Source: Arthrobacter crystallopoietes (GTDB lineage: Bacteria > Actinomycetota > Actinomycetes > Actinomycetales > Micrococcaceae). Taken from it: a stretch of DNA of 64,000 nt. The stretch lies in the NCBI RefSeq assembly GCF_017603825.1, contig NZ_CP072014.1:1612001-1676000 (forward strand), written 5' to 3'. Each line of letters opens with the position of its first letter. The stretch's first letter is position 1. The notes under the pieces were generated by a model. That model saw only the letters and a list, made by a program, of their open reading frames with translations, ran no database searches and was not told the DNA's origin. The translations under genes and the position numbers were made by a program. Of this stretch, positions 40,836 to 49,042 are shown one piece after another.

Positions 40836-42359
40836 TCAGCGGCTGTGGGCCTCTTCCGGGCCTTCCACCGGGACCTCGTCCGAGACGGCGCCTGCGACCC
40901 GCAGATCCCAGGCCTCGCGCACGGCCGGGTCGGTCGGCCTGGTTGCCAGGGACACCACTATGTAGGCGACCAGCGAGGCGATCAAGCCATAATAGATCGG
41001 CTCATTGGCGTAAATGCCGTCGTACTGGTTTTCCGCGTTGACCTCGAGGATGATCATGGTGGTCAAGGTGACTACGCTGCCGACTGCCATGGACGCCGCG
41101 GCGCCGAGACCGGTTCCGCGCTTCCACACCAGGCCGCCGAGGATGGCAATGAGCAATCCGCCGACCAGGATGTCGTAGGCGATGGTCAGCGCGGCGACCA
41201 CGTCCTGCACCAGGATGGCCAGCACGATCGCCAGGACGCCCAGACCGAGGACATACCAGCGGCTGCCCTGCACATCGTGCTCAGGGTTTTCGCCGTGCTC
41301 GTGGTGGGCCGGCTTGCCGAACCAGGAACGGACAAAGGGCACCACATCTGCCTTCGCCACGGTGGCGGCGGCAATCAGGGTGCCGGAAGCAGTGGACATC
41401 ATTGCGGCCACGGCGGCGGCGAGCACAATGCCGCCGATGCCGATGGGCAGCAGGTTCATCGCGACATCCGCATAGACGTCGTCCTGGTTCTCCAGACCTG
41501 GAATGACAACGGCGGCTGCCATGCCGATCAGGGCGCCGGCAGCACCGTAAAAGATGCAGTAAATGCCGGCCGTCGCGCCGCCCCAGCGGGCGACCCCCGG
41601 AGTCCGCGCGGTGAAAACGCGCTGCCAGATGTCCTGCCCGATCAGCAGGCCCAGAGTGTAGACAACGAAGTAAGTGATGATGGTCTGCGTGCCGATGCCG
41701 CCGATGTCGAAGAAGGACGCGTCAACGCGCTCGCGGATCCCGTCCAGTCCGCCGGCAGCGTTCCAGGTGAACGGCAGCATGAGTAGGAAGACGCCGATGG
41801 TCTTGATGACGAACTGCGCCATGTCCGCCAGCGTGATGGACCACATGCCGCCGATGGTGGAATAGATCAGCACAATGGCGCCGCCTACGGTGATGGCCAG
41901 CCAACGTTCCCAGCCGAAGAGCACCACCAGGATGGTCGCGTAGGCACCCGTCGACGTGGCGCACAGCATCAGGGTGTACGCCAACATGACGATGCCGGAG
42001 ACCTTGGTAGCGCTGACGCCGTACCGCAGGGTCAGCATCTGGGCCACCGTGTAGATTTTCAGTTTCTGCAAGGTTGGCGCGAAAAGCAGGCTCAGCAGCA
42101 GCACGCCCGTGCCGATGGCCACCACCAGCCACATGCCGGACAGCCCGAACTTGTAGCCGAGGCCAACGCCGCCGACGGTGGAGGCACCGCCAAGAACGAC
42201 GGCGGCCATGGTGCCTGTGTAGAGCAGCCCGCCGAGTCGGCGGCCGGCCACGAGATAATCGCTATTGTTCTTGGTGCGGGACTTGCCCCACCAGCCGAAC
42301 AGCAGCATTGCGGCCAAGTAGGCGACCACAATAATGACGTTGATGAATTGTCCATCCAT
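40836..42359 (-). CDS. sodium:solute symporter (SSS family)
   Basis: 507 aa, about 13 membrane segments. Visible: NVIIVVAYLAAMLLFGWWGKSRTKNNSDYLVAGRRLG at the N-terminus, then GTMAAVVLGGASTVGGVGLGYKFG, and AAAVAAMMSTASGTLIAAATVAKADV, which carries the conserved sodium-site serines. It resembles the branch next to polyamine or guanidino-compound genes, but the substrate cannot be read directly. Its promoter region shares a 45-bp module with that of the agmatinase-like gene, so both are probably one regulon under the divergent XRE-cupin regulator. Confidence 0.88.
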   Translation of the reverse strand: MDGQFINVIIVVAYLAAMLLFGWWGKSRTKNNSDYLVAGRRLGGLLYTGTMAAVVLGGASTVGGVGLGYKFGLSGMWLVVAIGTGVLLLSLLFAPTLQKLKIYTVAQMLTLRYGVSATKVSGIVMLAYTLMLCATSTGAYATILVVLFGWERWLAITVGGAIVLIYSTIGGMWSITLADMAQFVIKTIGVFLLMLPFTWNAAGGLDGIRERVDASFFDIGGIGTQTIITYFVVYTLGLLIGQDIWQRVFTARTPGVARWGGATAGIYCIFYGAAGALIGMAAAVVIPGLENQDDVYADVAMNLLPIGIGGIVLAAAVAAMMSTASGTLIAAATVAKADVVPFVRSWFGKPAHHEHGENPEHDVQGSRWYVLGLGVLAIVLAILVQDVVAALTIAYDILVGGLLIAILGGLVWKRGTGLGAAASMAVGSVVTLTTMIILEVNAENQYDGIYANEPIYYGLIASLVAYIVVSLATRPTDPAVREAWDLRVAGAVSDEVPVEGPEEAHSR

Positions 42360-42387
42360 GGGAAGAAGCTCCTGGAAGCAGGAAAGG

Positions 42388-42453
42388 AAGAAATTGCCTG
42401 TAAGGCAACAAGTGTTGAGTGCTAGGCTAATTGTGATGTGCCCGACACGTCAA
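42388..42453 (-). promoter_or_regulatory. promoter and operator module of the SSS transporter
   Basis: Minus strand: TTGACG (42448-42453), 18-bp spacer, TAGCCT (42424-42429). The downstream block contains ACACTTGTTGC and the 15-bp palindrome TTGCCT-GTA-AGGCAA (42394-42408). The block from ACAATTAGCCTA (42423-42434) to 42388 matches 44259-44305 upstream of speB. Confidence 0.65.
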
Positions 42454-42509
42454 GATATTTCGAAGATCCAGGGGAGTAGTCCTCTCCGCCCGCGAGAAAG
42501 AGTTGCTCA

Positions 42510-43085
42510 GTGAAAGCACTGCCTGTTGAGCCCAGCAATGCCCCGGTAGCGATCGGATCGCGGATCCGCGCGGCGCGGCAGGAGCAGCGCATGACTATCG
42601 AGCAGGTTGCGGACTCAACCGGATTGACCAAGGGCTTCCTGAGCCGGGTCGAACGGGACCTCACGTCGCCGTCGGTAGCTTCACTGGTGACGCTGTGCCA
42701 GGTGCTGGGCATTTCCATCGGCGACTTGTTCCTGATGCCGGAAACGCATTTGTCCCGGGCGGGGGAGGGGCCGCGGATCAGCCTCGGCGGTCAGGGCATT
42801 AGGGAAGAGCTGCTGACCGCGCGCCATGAGCGCCGCCTCCAGATCATCCGGGCGGTCATTGAGCCCCGCGGGCGGGGCGAATCCGAGCTGTACTCGGTGG
42901 ACTGCGAAGTGGACGTCCTGCATGTGATTGCCGGCCGCATCACGCTGATCTTCACGTCCGAACGCTACGAACTCAATGCGGGCGACACTATCTCCTTCTC
43001 CGGCCGCGAGCCGCACAGCTGGATTAACGAGACGGATGAGCAGGCAATCGTGACCTGGACCCTGGTCCCGGCTGCCGCGCGCTAA
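42510..43085 (+). CDS. XRE-family regulator with C-terminal cupin domain
   Basis: 191 aa from GTG 42510. The helix-turn-helix comes first (IGSRIRAARQEQRMTIEQVADSTGLTKGFLSRVERDLTSPSVASLV). The cupin effector domain follows (GRGESELYSVDCEVDVLHVIAGRITLIF, LNAGDTISFSGREPHSWINE), as in PuuR-type regulators of polyamine use. It is divergent from the SSS transporter. It is the best candidate to bind the module repeated at 42388-42434 and 44259-44305. Confidence 0.9.
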   Translation: MKALPVEPSNAPVAIGSRIRAARQEQRMTIEQVADSTGLTKGFLSRVERDLTSPSVASLVTLCQVLGISIGDLFLMPETHLSRAGEGPRISLGGQGIREELLTARHERRLQIIRAVIEPRGRGESELYSVDCEVDVLHVIAGRITLIFTSERYELNAGDTISFSGREPHSWINETDEQAIVTWTLVPAAAR

Positions 43086-43107
43086 TTCTTCCGGCGCAGG
43101 TCTACGG

Positions 43108-44157
43108 CTACTCCTGCTGCAAGTCGATGACCACCTTCACGTCGTCGTCGCGTTGTTCGAAGGCCTGGGCGAAGTCTTCGAGCCGGGTCCGGCGGGTGAT
43201 CAGGCGTCCGAGCCAGGCCTGGTCGGCCTTGGCCAGCGCTTCCGCGGCTTGGAGGTAGTGGCGGCGGTTGGCGTTGACAGTGCCGAATACGACGTCGTTC
43301 TCCAGCACCGCGGTGCGGTTGAGTCGGCCCAAGTCGACAGGTGTCCGTTGTCCGGTTCCGGACACACCGGTAAGGCAGGTGATGGCGTTGTTTGCGCCGC
43401 AGCTGATGGTGTCGAGCACTACGGAGGGAACCCCGGTGCATTCGAGGAGTACGTCGGCTTCCACGCCCGATTCGGGGAGCGGGTCCGAGTGGAACGCTGC
43501 GCCGAGGTCCTTCACCAGACCCGGTTTCGGCCCTTCATCGGCCAGATCGTAGACGTGGACTTCCAGCCCGCGCTGCACTCCCAGCAGCGCGGCCAGAAGG
43601 CCCATGGGTCCCGCGCCGGTTACCGCGACGACCTTGGGATCGAAATAGGCACGTGCGCCGATGCGCTCGATCTGCTCCCAGGCCTTCGCCACAATGGTGG
43701 TTGGTTCCAGCAGCACGCCGACTTCGGACAAGGCGGCGTCGAGCTTCACCATCGCGTCCGGCTCGGCCCGCCAATGCTTCCGAGCGAACCCGTCCAGTGA
43801 CTTAATGCCGTGCTCGGTGTATTGCCCGTTGAGGCACATGTCCCACTCGCCGACGGCGCAGGCGGCGCAAGGTTCCGGATCGGGGCGCCTGACAATGCCC
43901 ACCACGAGATCGCCCGGCGCCAGGCCGGACCCCGGCGGCGCCTCGCGGACCCGGCCCAGGTTCTCGTGCCCCAGCACCAGATGCTCCTTGCCGTCCGGCG
44001 CCGAGCCGTATTCGGCCGCGATGATCTCCCGGTCCGTGCCGCAGAGGCCGACGGACAGCGCATCGACAAGGACCGCGCCCTCCCCGGAGTCCGGCTCCGC
44101 CACATCCCGTAGTGCAAGGGAATCTTTGACCCCGGGGGTAACCGTCAGTGCCTGCAA
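43108..44157 (-). CDS. glucose 1-dehydrogenase-like zinc dehydrogenase
   Basis: MDR-superfamily enzyme, 349 aa, close to archaeal-type glucose/galactose dehydrogenases. Visible: SVGLCGTDREIIAAEYG, HLVLGHENLGRVRE, the lobe loop PEPCAACAVGEWDMCLNGQYTEHGIKSLDGFARKHW, and VVAVTGAGPMGLLAALLGVQRG for NAD(P). Start TTG 44157 has GGAGG 5 bp upstream. The sugar substrate is not certain; an aldose dehydrogenase could feed the galactonate-type pathway at 52-55 kb, but it is closer to the speB gene. It is convergent with the XRE-cupin gene. Confidence 0.82.
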   Translation of the reverse strand: MQALTVTPGVKDSLALRDVAEPDSGEGAVLVDALSVGLCGTDREIIAAEYGSAPDGKEHLVLGHENLGRVREAPPGSGLAPGDLVVGIVRRPDPEPCAACAVGEWDMCLNGQYTEHGIKSLDGFARKHWRAEPDAMVKLDAALSEVGVLLEPTTIVAKAWEQIERIGARAYFDPKVVAVTGAGPMGLLAALLGVQRGLEVHVYDLADEGPKPGLVKDLGAAFHSDPLPESGVEADVLLECTGVPSVVLDTISCGANNAITCLTGVSGTGQRTPVDLGRLNRTAVLENDVVFGTVNANRRHYLQAAEALAKADQAWLGRLITRRTRLEDFAQAFEQRDDDVKVVIDLQQE

Positions 44158-44219
44158 TCCTGCCTCCCATGCCGTGCTGCAACCTCAGCTTCGTGTCAGG
44201 CTATACACGCCCCTTCCCG

Positions 44220-44238
44220 TTGGCCAGAGATCGGCCAA
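44220..44238. promoter_or_regulatory. palindrome upstream of the speB promoter
   Basis: TTGGCC-N7-GGCCAA, just before the -35 box (44241) of the speB promoter and between it and the divergent dehydrogenase gene. A separate activator or repressor site is likely. Confidence 0.45.
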
Positions 44239-44240
44239 CC

Positions 44241-44305
44241 TTGACTGAGACGCCGACCACAATTAGCCTATTTCAAAACACTTGATGCTTATTGGGCAAC
44301 TTTTT
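44241..44305 (+). promoter_or_regulatory. promoter and operator module of the speB-TPP operon
   Basis: TTGACT (44241-44246), 17-bp spacer, TAGCCT (44264-44269). It then shares with the SSS gene the block ACAATTAGCCTA, 7 bp, ACACTTG(A/T)TGC, a variable part and GGCAA, ending at 44305. Confidence 0.65.
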
Positions 44306-44320
44306 CTCAGGAGAGACCAC

Positions 44321-45442
44321 ATGGAAGAACTCCGCGTCGAGGCCAACGGCAAACTCGGCCCCATCGATTCATCACGGATTCCGCGCTTTGCCGGCGCCGC
44401 CACCTACGCGCGCCTCCCGCGGCTGGACCAGGTCGCCCGGGCCGATGTCGCCGTCGTCGGTATTCCCTTTGATTCCGGGGTTTCCTACCGCCCGGGTGCA
44501 CGCTTCGGCGCCAACCACGTCCGCGAAGCCTCGCGGCTGCTGCGCCCGTACAATCCGGCCTGGGACGTGAGCCCGTTTGAGAGCCTGCAGGCCGCCGACG
44601 CCGGGGATATGGCAGTCAACCCGTTCAACATCAACGAGGCGATCGAGACTATCCAGCAGAACGCGCTGGATCTGACCGAAAGCGGCACCAAGCTCATCAC
44701 GCTCGGCGGTGACCACACCATCGCCCTGCCGTTGCTGCGCGCCGCCGCCGAACGTGCCGGCCAGCCGGTGGCCATGCTGCACTTCGATGCGCACCTGGAC
44801 ACCTGGGATACCTACTTCGGCGCCGAGTATACCCATGGCACCCCGTTCCGCCGCGCGGTGGAAGAGGGCATCCTGGACACCGAAGCCATCTCGCACGTGG
44901 GCACCCGCGGCCCGCTCTACGGCAAGAAGGACCTGGACGATGACCACCGCTTCGGCTTCGGCATCGTGACCAGTTCCGACGTCTACTACCAGGGCGTCCG
45001 CGAAGTGGTGGCCAAGCTGCGCGACCGGATCGGCGACCGCCCGCTCTACATCTCGGTCGATATCGACGTATTGGATCCGGCGCACGCACCCGGCACCGGG
45101 ACGCCCGAGGCCGGCGGCATGACCAGCCGCGAACTACTGGAGATCATCCGCGGCTTCCGTGGCATGAACCTCATCGGTGCCGACGTGGTGGAAGTGTCGC
45201 CGGCGTACGACCATGCCGAAATCACCGGTGTCGCCGCCAGCCACGTGGCCTACGATCTGTTGACGCTGATGGCCGCAAACGCCTCGGACAGCCAGAACAA
45301 CGACGGCGGTGCTTCCGTTGGCCGCGGTGCTTCCGTTGGCCGCGGGGGAGCGGACCAGCGCGGCAGCGAGGCGCAGGCCGGGACGCCGCCGCACGGGGAT
45401 CCGCTGGCCGCCAACGCGCTGCGCGGCGGGGAAGGGTCCTGA
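44321..45442 (+). CDS. speB: agmatinase-like ureohydrolase
   Basis: Manganese amidinohydrolase, 373 aa, releasing urea from a guanidino compound (agmatine, guanidinobutyrate or similar). Start ATG 44321 follows CAGGAGAG. Metal ligands are in [25 protein letters not shown] and [22 protein letters not shown]. The substrate loops do not settle the substrate. The C-terminus past residue 325 is an unusual low-complexity tail containing a duplicated GASVGR hexapeptide from an 18-bp tandem repeat (45308-45343). The next gene begins 1 bp past the stop. Confidence 0.88.
   Translation: MEELRVEANGKLGPIDSSRIPRFAGAATYARLPRLDQVARADVAVVGIPFDSGVSYRPGARFGANHVREASRLLRPYNPAWDVSPFESLQAADAGDMAVNPFNINEAIETIQQNALDLTESGTKLITLGGDHTIALPLLRAAAERAGQPVAMLHFDAHLDTWDTYFGAEYTHGTPFRRAVEEGILDTEAISHVGTRGPLYGKKDLDDDHRFGFGIVTSSDVYYQGVREVVAKLRDRIGDRPLYISVDIDVLDPAHAPGTGTPEAGGMTSRELLEIIRGFRGMNLIGADVVEVSPAYDHAEITGVAASHVAYDLLTLMAANASDSQNNDGGASVGRGASVGRGGADQRGSEAQAGTPPHGDPLAANALRGGEGS
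45308..45343 (+). repeat. 18-bp tandem duplication in the speB 3' end
   Basis: Two perfect direct copies of GGTGCTTCCGTTGGCCGC (45308-45325 and 45326-45343), in frame, each coding GASVGR. Such a repeat may vary in copy number between strains. Confidence 0.85.
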
Positions 45443-45443
45443 C

Positions 45444-47159
45444 ATGGCGCTGCCCAGTACTGGCGGTGCGAGCACGAGCGGAACAATCGTCGCGGCCCGC
45501 AACGGCGGGGACCTCGTCGTGGAAACCCTGAGCGCCTTGGGCGCCACCACCGTATTCGGCATTCCCGGCCAGCACGCGCTCGGGCTCTTCGACGCCCTGA
45601 GCCGGTCCAATCTGCACTTTGTTTCTTCCCGGGTGGAGAACAACTCGGCCTTCGCCGCGGACGGCTTCTCCCGCGCCACCGGCGACGTCGGCGTCCTCTT
45701 CCTCTCCACGGGACCGGGTGCGCTGACCTCGCTGGCCGGGCTGCAGGAAGCCTACGCCACCGGGGTGCCGATGGTGGTGGTAGCCAGCCAGATTCCGCTC
45801 GAAGGGCTCGGAGCCCGGCGCAAGGGCATGCTGCACCAGCTCGATGACCAGAAGGCCTCCGCCGCCAATGTCACCAAGAGCCAACGGCTGATCCAGCACG
45901 CCTCCGGCATTCCGTCGGCCATCCAGGACGCCTGGACCGAGGCCATTTCCTCGCCGCAGGGGCCGGTCTGGGTGGAAGTGCCGCAGAATGTCCTGCTCGA
46001 CCCGATCATGGTCCCGCCCGTCGAGGATGCGCTCGCCGAAGCCTTCGACAATCCGCCGCGGACCGAGCTCGTGAAGGAAGCGGTGAAGTGGCTTGCTGCT
46101 GCCGAACGCCCCGCCATCATCGCCGGCGGCGGGGTGCGCCGGGGCAGGGCCGAGCCGTGGCTGCGCTCCATCGCGGAAAAGCTGCGTGCCCCCGTGGTCT
46201 GTTCGCCGGGCGGCAACGGCGCATTCCCCTGGCGGCACGAACTGTCGCTGCAGTCCTGGGTGGAGGACCGCTATGTCACCGATGTGCTGGAAGACGCCGA
46301 CGTGCTGGTGGTGGTCGGTTCTTCGCTGGGCGAGGTGACCAGCAACTACTTCACCTTTGAACCGCGCGGTCGGATCATCCAGATCGATGCCGAGCCCCGG
46401 GTACTCGAATCCAACCGGCCGGCTTTGGGGATCCGGGCCGACGCGGGCCAGGCCCTGCAGGCGCTGGATGAAGCGCTGATCGCCTCGGCCCTGCCGCAGC
46501 CGGAGCCCGCGTTCTCGCCGGACTGGCACGGCAAGTCTCCGGAACAACTGGTGAAGGAAACCCTGGCCAATGTGCAGGCCCGCCTTGATGCCCAGGACCT
46601 GGCCAAGGAGCGGCAGTTCATGGCCGACATCCGCGAGGCGGTTCCGGACGACATGCAGACCTTCTGGGACATGACAATTTCCGCATACTGGGCATGGAGC
46701 TGCTGGGATTCGCGTGAGGGCCAGTTCCACTCGGCGCAGGGCGCGGGCGGCCTGGGCTTCGGCTTCCCGGGAGCCATCGGCGGCTCGGTCGGGCTGGCCA
46801 GCAAGGGGCTGCCGGCACGCGTGCTGGCCGTTTCGGGCGACGGCTCCGCAATGTATTCCATCAGCGAGCTGGCCACCGCCAAGCAGCACAATCTCCCGGT
46901 TACCTGGCTGATTGTCGACGACGGCGGTTACGGCATCCTGCGCGAATACATGGAGGACACCTTCGGGCAGGCTACCGCCACCGAGCTCGCGCGGCCGGAC
47001 TTCGTGAAGTTGGCCGAAGCCTTCGGGGTCCCGGCACGCCGGGTGGAGCCCGGGAACGTCCGCCAGGCCCTCGAGGAGAGCTTCGCGGCGGACGGTCCCA
47101 ACGTCGTCGTTGTTGAGACGTTGCTCAAGATGTTCGCCCCGACGCACCTGGCAACGTGA
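45444..47159 (+). CDS. thiamine diphosphate-dependent enzyme (acetolactate synthase/decarboxylase superfamily)
   Basis: 571 aa from ATG 45444. The N-terminal Pyr domain carries ATTVFGIPGQHALGLFDAL and the catalytic glutamate in SRVENNSAFAADGFSRATG. The central domain has AERPAIIAGGGVRRGRAE. The C-terminal PP domain has the ThDP motif starting GDGSAMYSISELATAKQHNLP and ending in WLIVDDGGYG. It is diverged from IlvB and could be a 2-oxo acid decarboxylase or carboligase. Its coupling to a ureohydrolase gene suggests action on the deguanidinated product or a related 2-oxo acid. Confidence 0.85.
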   Translation: MALPSTGGASTSGTIVAARNGGDLVVETLSALGATTVFGIPGQHALGLFDALSRSNLHFVSSRVENNSAFAADGFSRATGDVGVLFLSTGPGALTSLAGLQEAYATGVPMVVVASQIPLEGLGARRKGMLHQLDDQKASAANVTKSQRLIQHASGIPSAIQDAWTEAISSPQGPVWVEVPQNVLLDPIMVPPVEDALAEAFDNPPRTELVKEAVKWLAAAERPAIIAGGGVRRGRAEPWLRSIAEKLRAPVVCSPGGNGAFPWRHELSLQSWVEDRYVTDVLEDADVLVVVGSSLGEVTSNYFTFEPRGRIIQIDAEPRVLESNRPALGIRADAGQALQALDEALIASALPQPEPAFSPDWHGKSPEQLVKETLANVQARLDAQDLAKERQFMADIREAVPDDMQTFWDMTISAYWAWSCWDSREGQFHSAQGAGGLGFGFPGAIGGSVGLASKGLPARVLAVSGDGSAMYSISELATAKQHNLPVTWLIVDDGGYGILREYMEDTFGQATATELARPDFVKLAEAFGVPARRVEPGNVRQALEESFAADGPNVVVVETLLKMFAPTHLAT

Positions 47160-47273
47160 GAGAGGCGGGAGAGAACTCCCCATCGAGGACTTCCCGCGGT
47201 TCGGTTAGACTCGCCGAAGGGGGCAGCGGTCGATGCTGCTTCCGTATCACCCGCACCTAGCCCAGGGGAATCC

Positions 47274-47948
47274 GTGTCTAACCAGTCTCCCGAAAATCCG
47301 TCCAACCAGCCACAGGAAGGCGCAGGCCAGCCTGCCTCGAACTACCCGTCGAACCAGCCTTACGGCCAGGCACCGCAGCAGAATTCACCATATGGCCAGT
47401 ACCCGGACCAGGGCGGCTACGGCTACCAGGCCCCGGTGCAGGAGAAGAAGGGCCTGGCCATTACGGCACTGGTGCTGGGCATCGTGGCCCTTGTGCTCGG
47501 GGTGGTTCCCGGTATTGGCTTCCTCAGCTTCATCCTTGGTCCGCTGGCGATCATTTTCGGCATTATCGCGCTGATCAAGAAGCAGAAGAAGGGAATGTCC
47601 ATCACGGGCATTGTCCTGGGCGCGCTCGGCGTGATCGCAGCCATCGTCATCACCGCGATCATCGCCACGATTTTTAGCAACGCGGTCGGTGACCACACCG
47701 TGCAGTACAAGGTGACTTCGGAAGGTCCTGCCACGGTCCAGTACTTCGATGGAGCGACCGTGGGCCAGGAAGAGATTCCGGGAGACTGGGAAACCGAAAT
47801 CGAATTCACCGGTCTTCCTTTCGGCCAGCTCAGCGTGACGGGAGATTCCGGTACGGTGACCTGTGAAATCATCATGGACGGCCAGAGCGTTGCCTCCAAC
47901 TCGGGCACAGGCCAGGTTGACTGCATTTCCGGCGATTCAGGCCAGTAG
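47274..47948 (+). CDS. DUF4190-domain membrane protein
   Basis: 224 aa from GTG 47274 with GGGGAA upstream. Residues 1-60 are a Pro/Gln/Tyr/Gly-rich cytoplasmic tail. Two or three membrane segments follow (LAITALVLGIVALVLGVVPGI, FILGPLAIIFGIIALI, VLGALGVIAAIVITAIIATIF), the DUF4190 pattern. The extracytoplasmic C-terminal domain of about 95 residues resembles MmpS-like beta-sandwiches. Function unknown; probably envelope-associated. A classic terminator follows. Confidence 0.82.
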   Translation: MSNQSPENPSNQPQEGAGQPASNYPSNQPYGQAPQQNSPYGQYPDQGGYGYQAPVQEKKGLAITALVLGIVALVLGVVPGIGFLSFILGPLAIIFGIIALIKKQKKGMSITGIVLGALGVIAAIVITAIIATIFSNAVGDHTVQYKVTSEGPATVQYFDGATVGQEEIPGDWETEIEFTGLPFGQLSVTGDSGTVTCEIIMDGQSVASNSGTGQVDCISGDSGQ

Positions 47949-47984
47949 TTTAGTTGGCGGCGGCTCCATCGAGCCGTTCGGTTG

Positions 47985-48020
47985 AAAGCAGCCCCTCCCG
48001 CGTGGGGGGACTGCTTTTTT
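47985..48020 (+). terminator. rho-independent terminator
   Basis: AAAGCAG-C-CCCTCC paired with GGGGGGA-CTGCTTT, loop CGCGTG, followed by a T6 run, 37 bp past the DUF4190 stop. Confidence 0.85.
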
Positions 48021-48064
48021 CTGCTCAGCGAGAGGTTCGGGCAACCGACTGAGGCGCGGCATTC

Positions 48065-48883
48065 TTATTCGGCCGGCAGCGGCTCGCCGGGATGATCCTG
48101 CGCCCACAGGCTGCTCATTTCCTCAATGGCCTGCTGCATGATGTGCAGCATGGCCGCATGGGCCTCATCCGGCTTGCGGCGCTGGACCGCGCTGGCGACG
48201 TCGGCATGCAGTTGCAGGGCCTCGTCGCTGGGATGGTGCGGCATGAGCCCGTACTGCGTCCGGCCGGCGAGCACCTCCGCGACCAGTGAATCGAGCTTGG
48301 CGAACATCTCGTTGCCCGAACTCTGCAGCACCAACCGGTGGAACTCGATGTCCAAGGCCAAGAACTCTTCGGAGTTGCCGGCCTGTCCCGCGGCCCACAT
48401 TTTGGCAGCCAGTCCCACCAGGTCCGAGGCGCCCGATAAGGGGGCGCGTTGCGCGGCGAGCCGCGCGGCCTGGGGTTCGACGGCGCTGCGCAATTCGGTA
48501 AGCGAGCGCAACTGCTTCAGCCGTCCATTGGTGGCCAGGCGCCAACGGATAACCAGCGGGTCGTAGAGGTTCCAGGCCGTGGCGGGCTGGATGGTCACGC
48601 CCACCCGCCGGCGTGACTCGACCAGGCCCATGGAACCGAGGATGCTCAGTGCCTCCCGGATTACCGATCGGGAGACGTGGTAGCGCTCTTCCAACGCGTC
48701 GCTGCGCAGGACCTCGCCCGGGTGCAGGCTTCCCCCGCAGATTGCCATGCCGAGCTGTTCCAGTACGCGCCCCTGCAAGCCGGGCGCGCCCCCTGTCGGC
48801 GTGGGCGCCGACGAGGTCGGCACGGGCGCGGAGGCCGCGGCCGGCCCTGCCGACGCGTCCGCCGTCGCTGTGCGCTTGCTCAT
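48065..48883 (-). CDS. GntR-family regulator, FCD subfamily (DgoR-like)
   Basis: 272 aa from ATG 48883. An Ala/Pro/Ser-rich N-terminus of about 35 residues is followed by the winged helix (RVLEQLGMAICGGSLHPGEVL, YHVSRSVIREALSILGSMGLVESRRRVGVTI) and the FCD domain (LRSAVEPQAARLAAQ, LALDIEFHRLVLQSSGN). YDPLVIRWRLA is typical of sugar-acid regulators such as DgoR. GTG 48922 and TTG 48964 are in-frame alternatives; the latter lies inside the predicted operator. It is divergent from the ABC/galactonate operon. Confidence 0.88.
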   Translation of the reverse strand: MSKRTATADASAGPAAASAPVPTSSAPTPTGGAPGLQGRVLEQLGMAICGGSLHPGEVLRSDALEERYHVSRSVIREALSILGSMGLVESRRRVGVTIQPATAWNLYDPLVIRWRLATNGRLKQLRSLTELRSAVEPQAARLAAQRAPLSGASDLVGLAAKMWAAGQAGNSEEFLALDIEFHRLVLQSSGNEMFAKLDSLVAEVLAGRTQYGLMPHHPSDEALQLHADVASAVQRRKPDEAHAAMLHIMQQAIEEMSSLWAQDHPGEPLPAE

Positions 48884-48929
48884 TTTGCCGCGTGCCTCCC
48901 GCCACTGATCTTTCAATTCCACTACGCCT

Positions 48930-48965
48930 CTTGAATAAGTATGATCTAACTCACTATTGTTCAAG
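48930..48965. promoter_or_regulatory. divergent promoter/operator of the GntR-ABC region
   Basis: Inverted repeat CTTGAA (48930-48935) / TTCAAG (48960-48965) with partial symmetry inside. The minus strand reads TTGAAC, 17 bp, TACTTA, a fair promoter for the GntR gene. TATGAT (48940-48945) could be the -10 for the importer operon. Confidence 0.45.
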
Positions 48966-49042
48966 TAATCGGCAGATGTAAAGAGGCATTTGCTCCGGGT
49001 CCGTCAAAGTCGATCAGGGCCCCATCCAGAAACGGAGTCAGC

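Noticed and set aside
40836-47159. Possible beta-lactam (clavam-like) biosynthesis cluster
   Set aside because: Only a TPP enzyme and a ureohydrolase recall it. No beta-lactam synthetase, clavaminate synthase or export genes are present, and a transporter with cupin regulator suggests catabolism.
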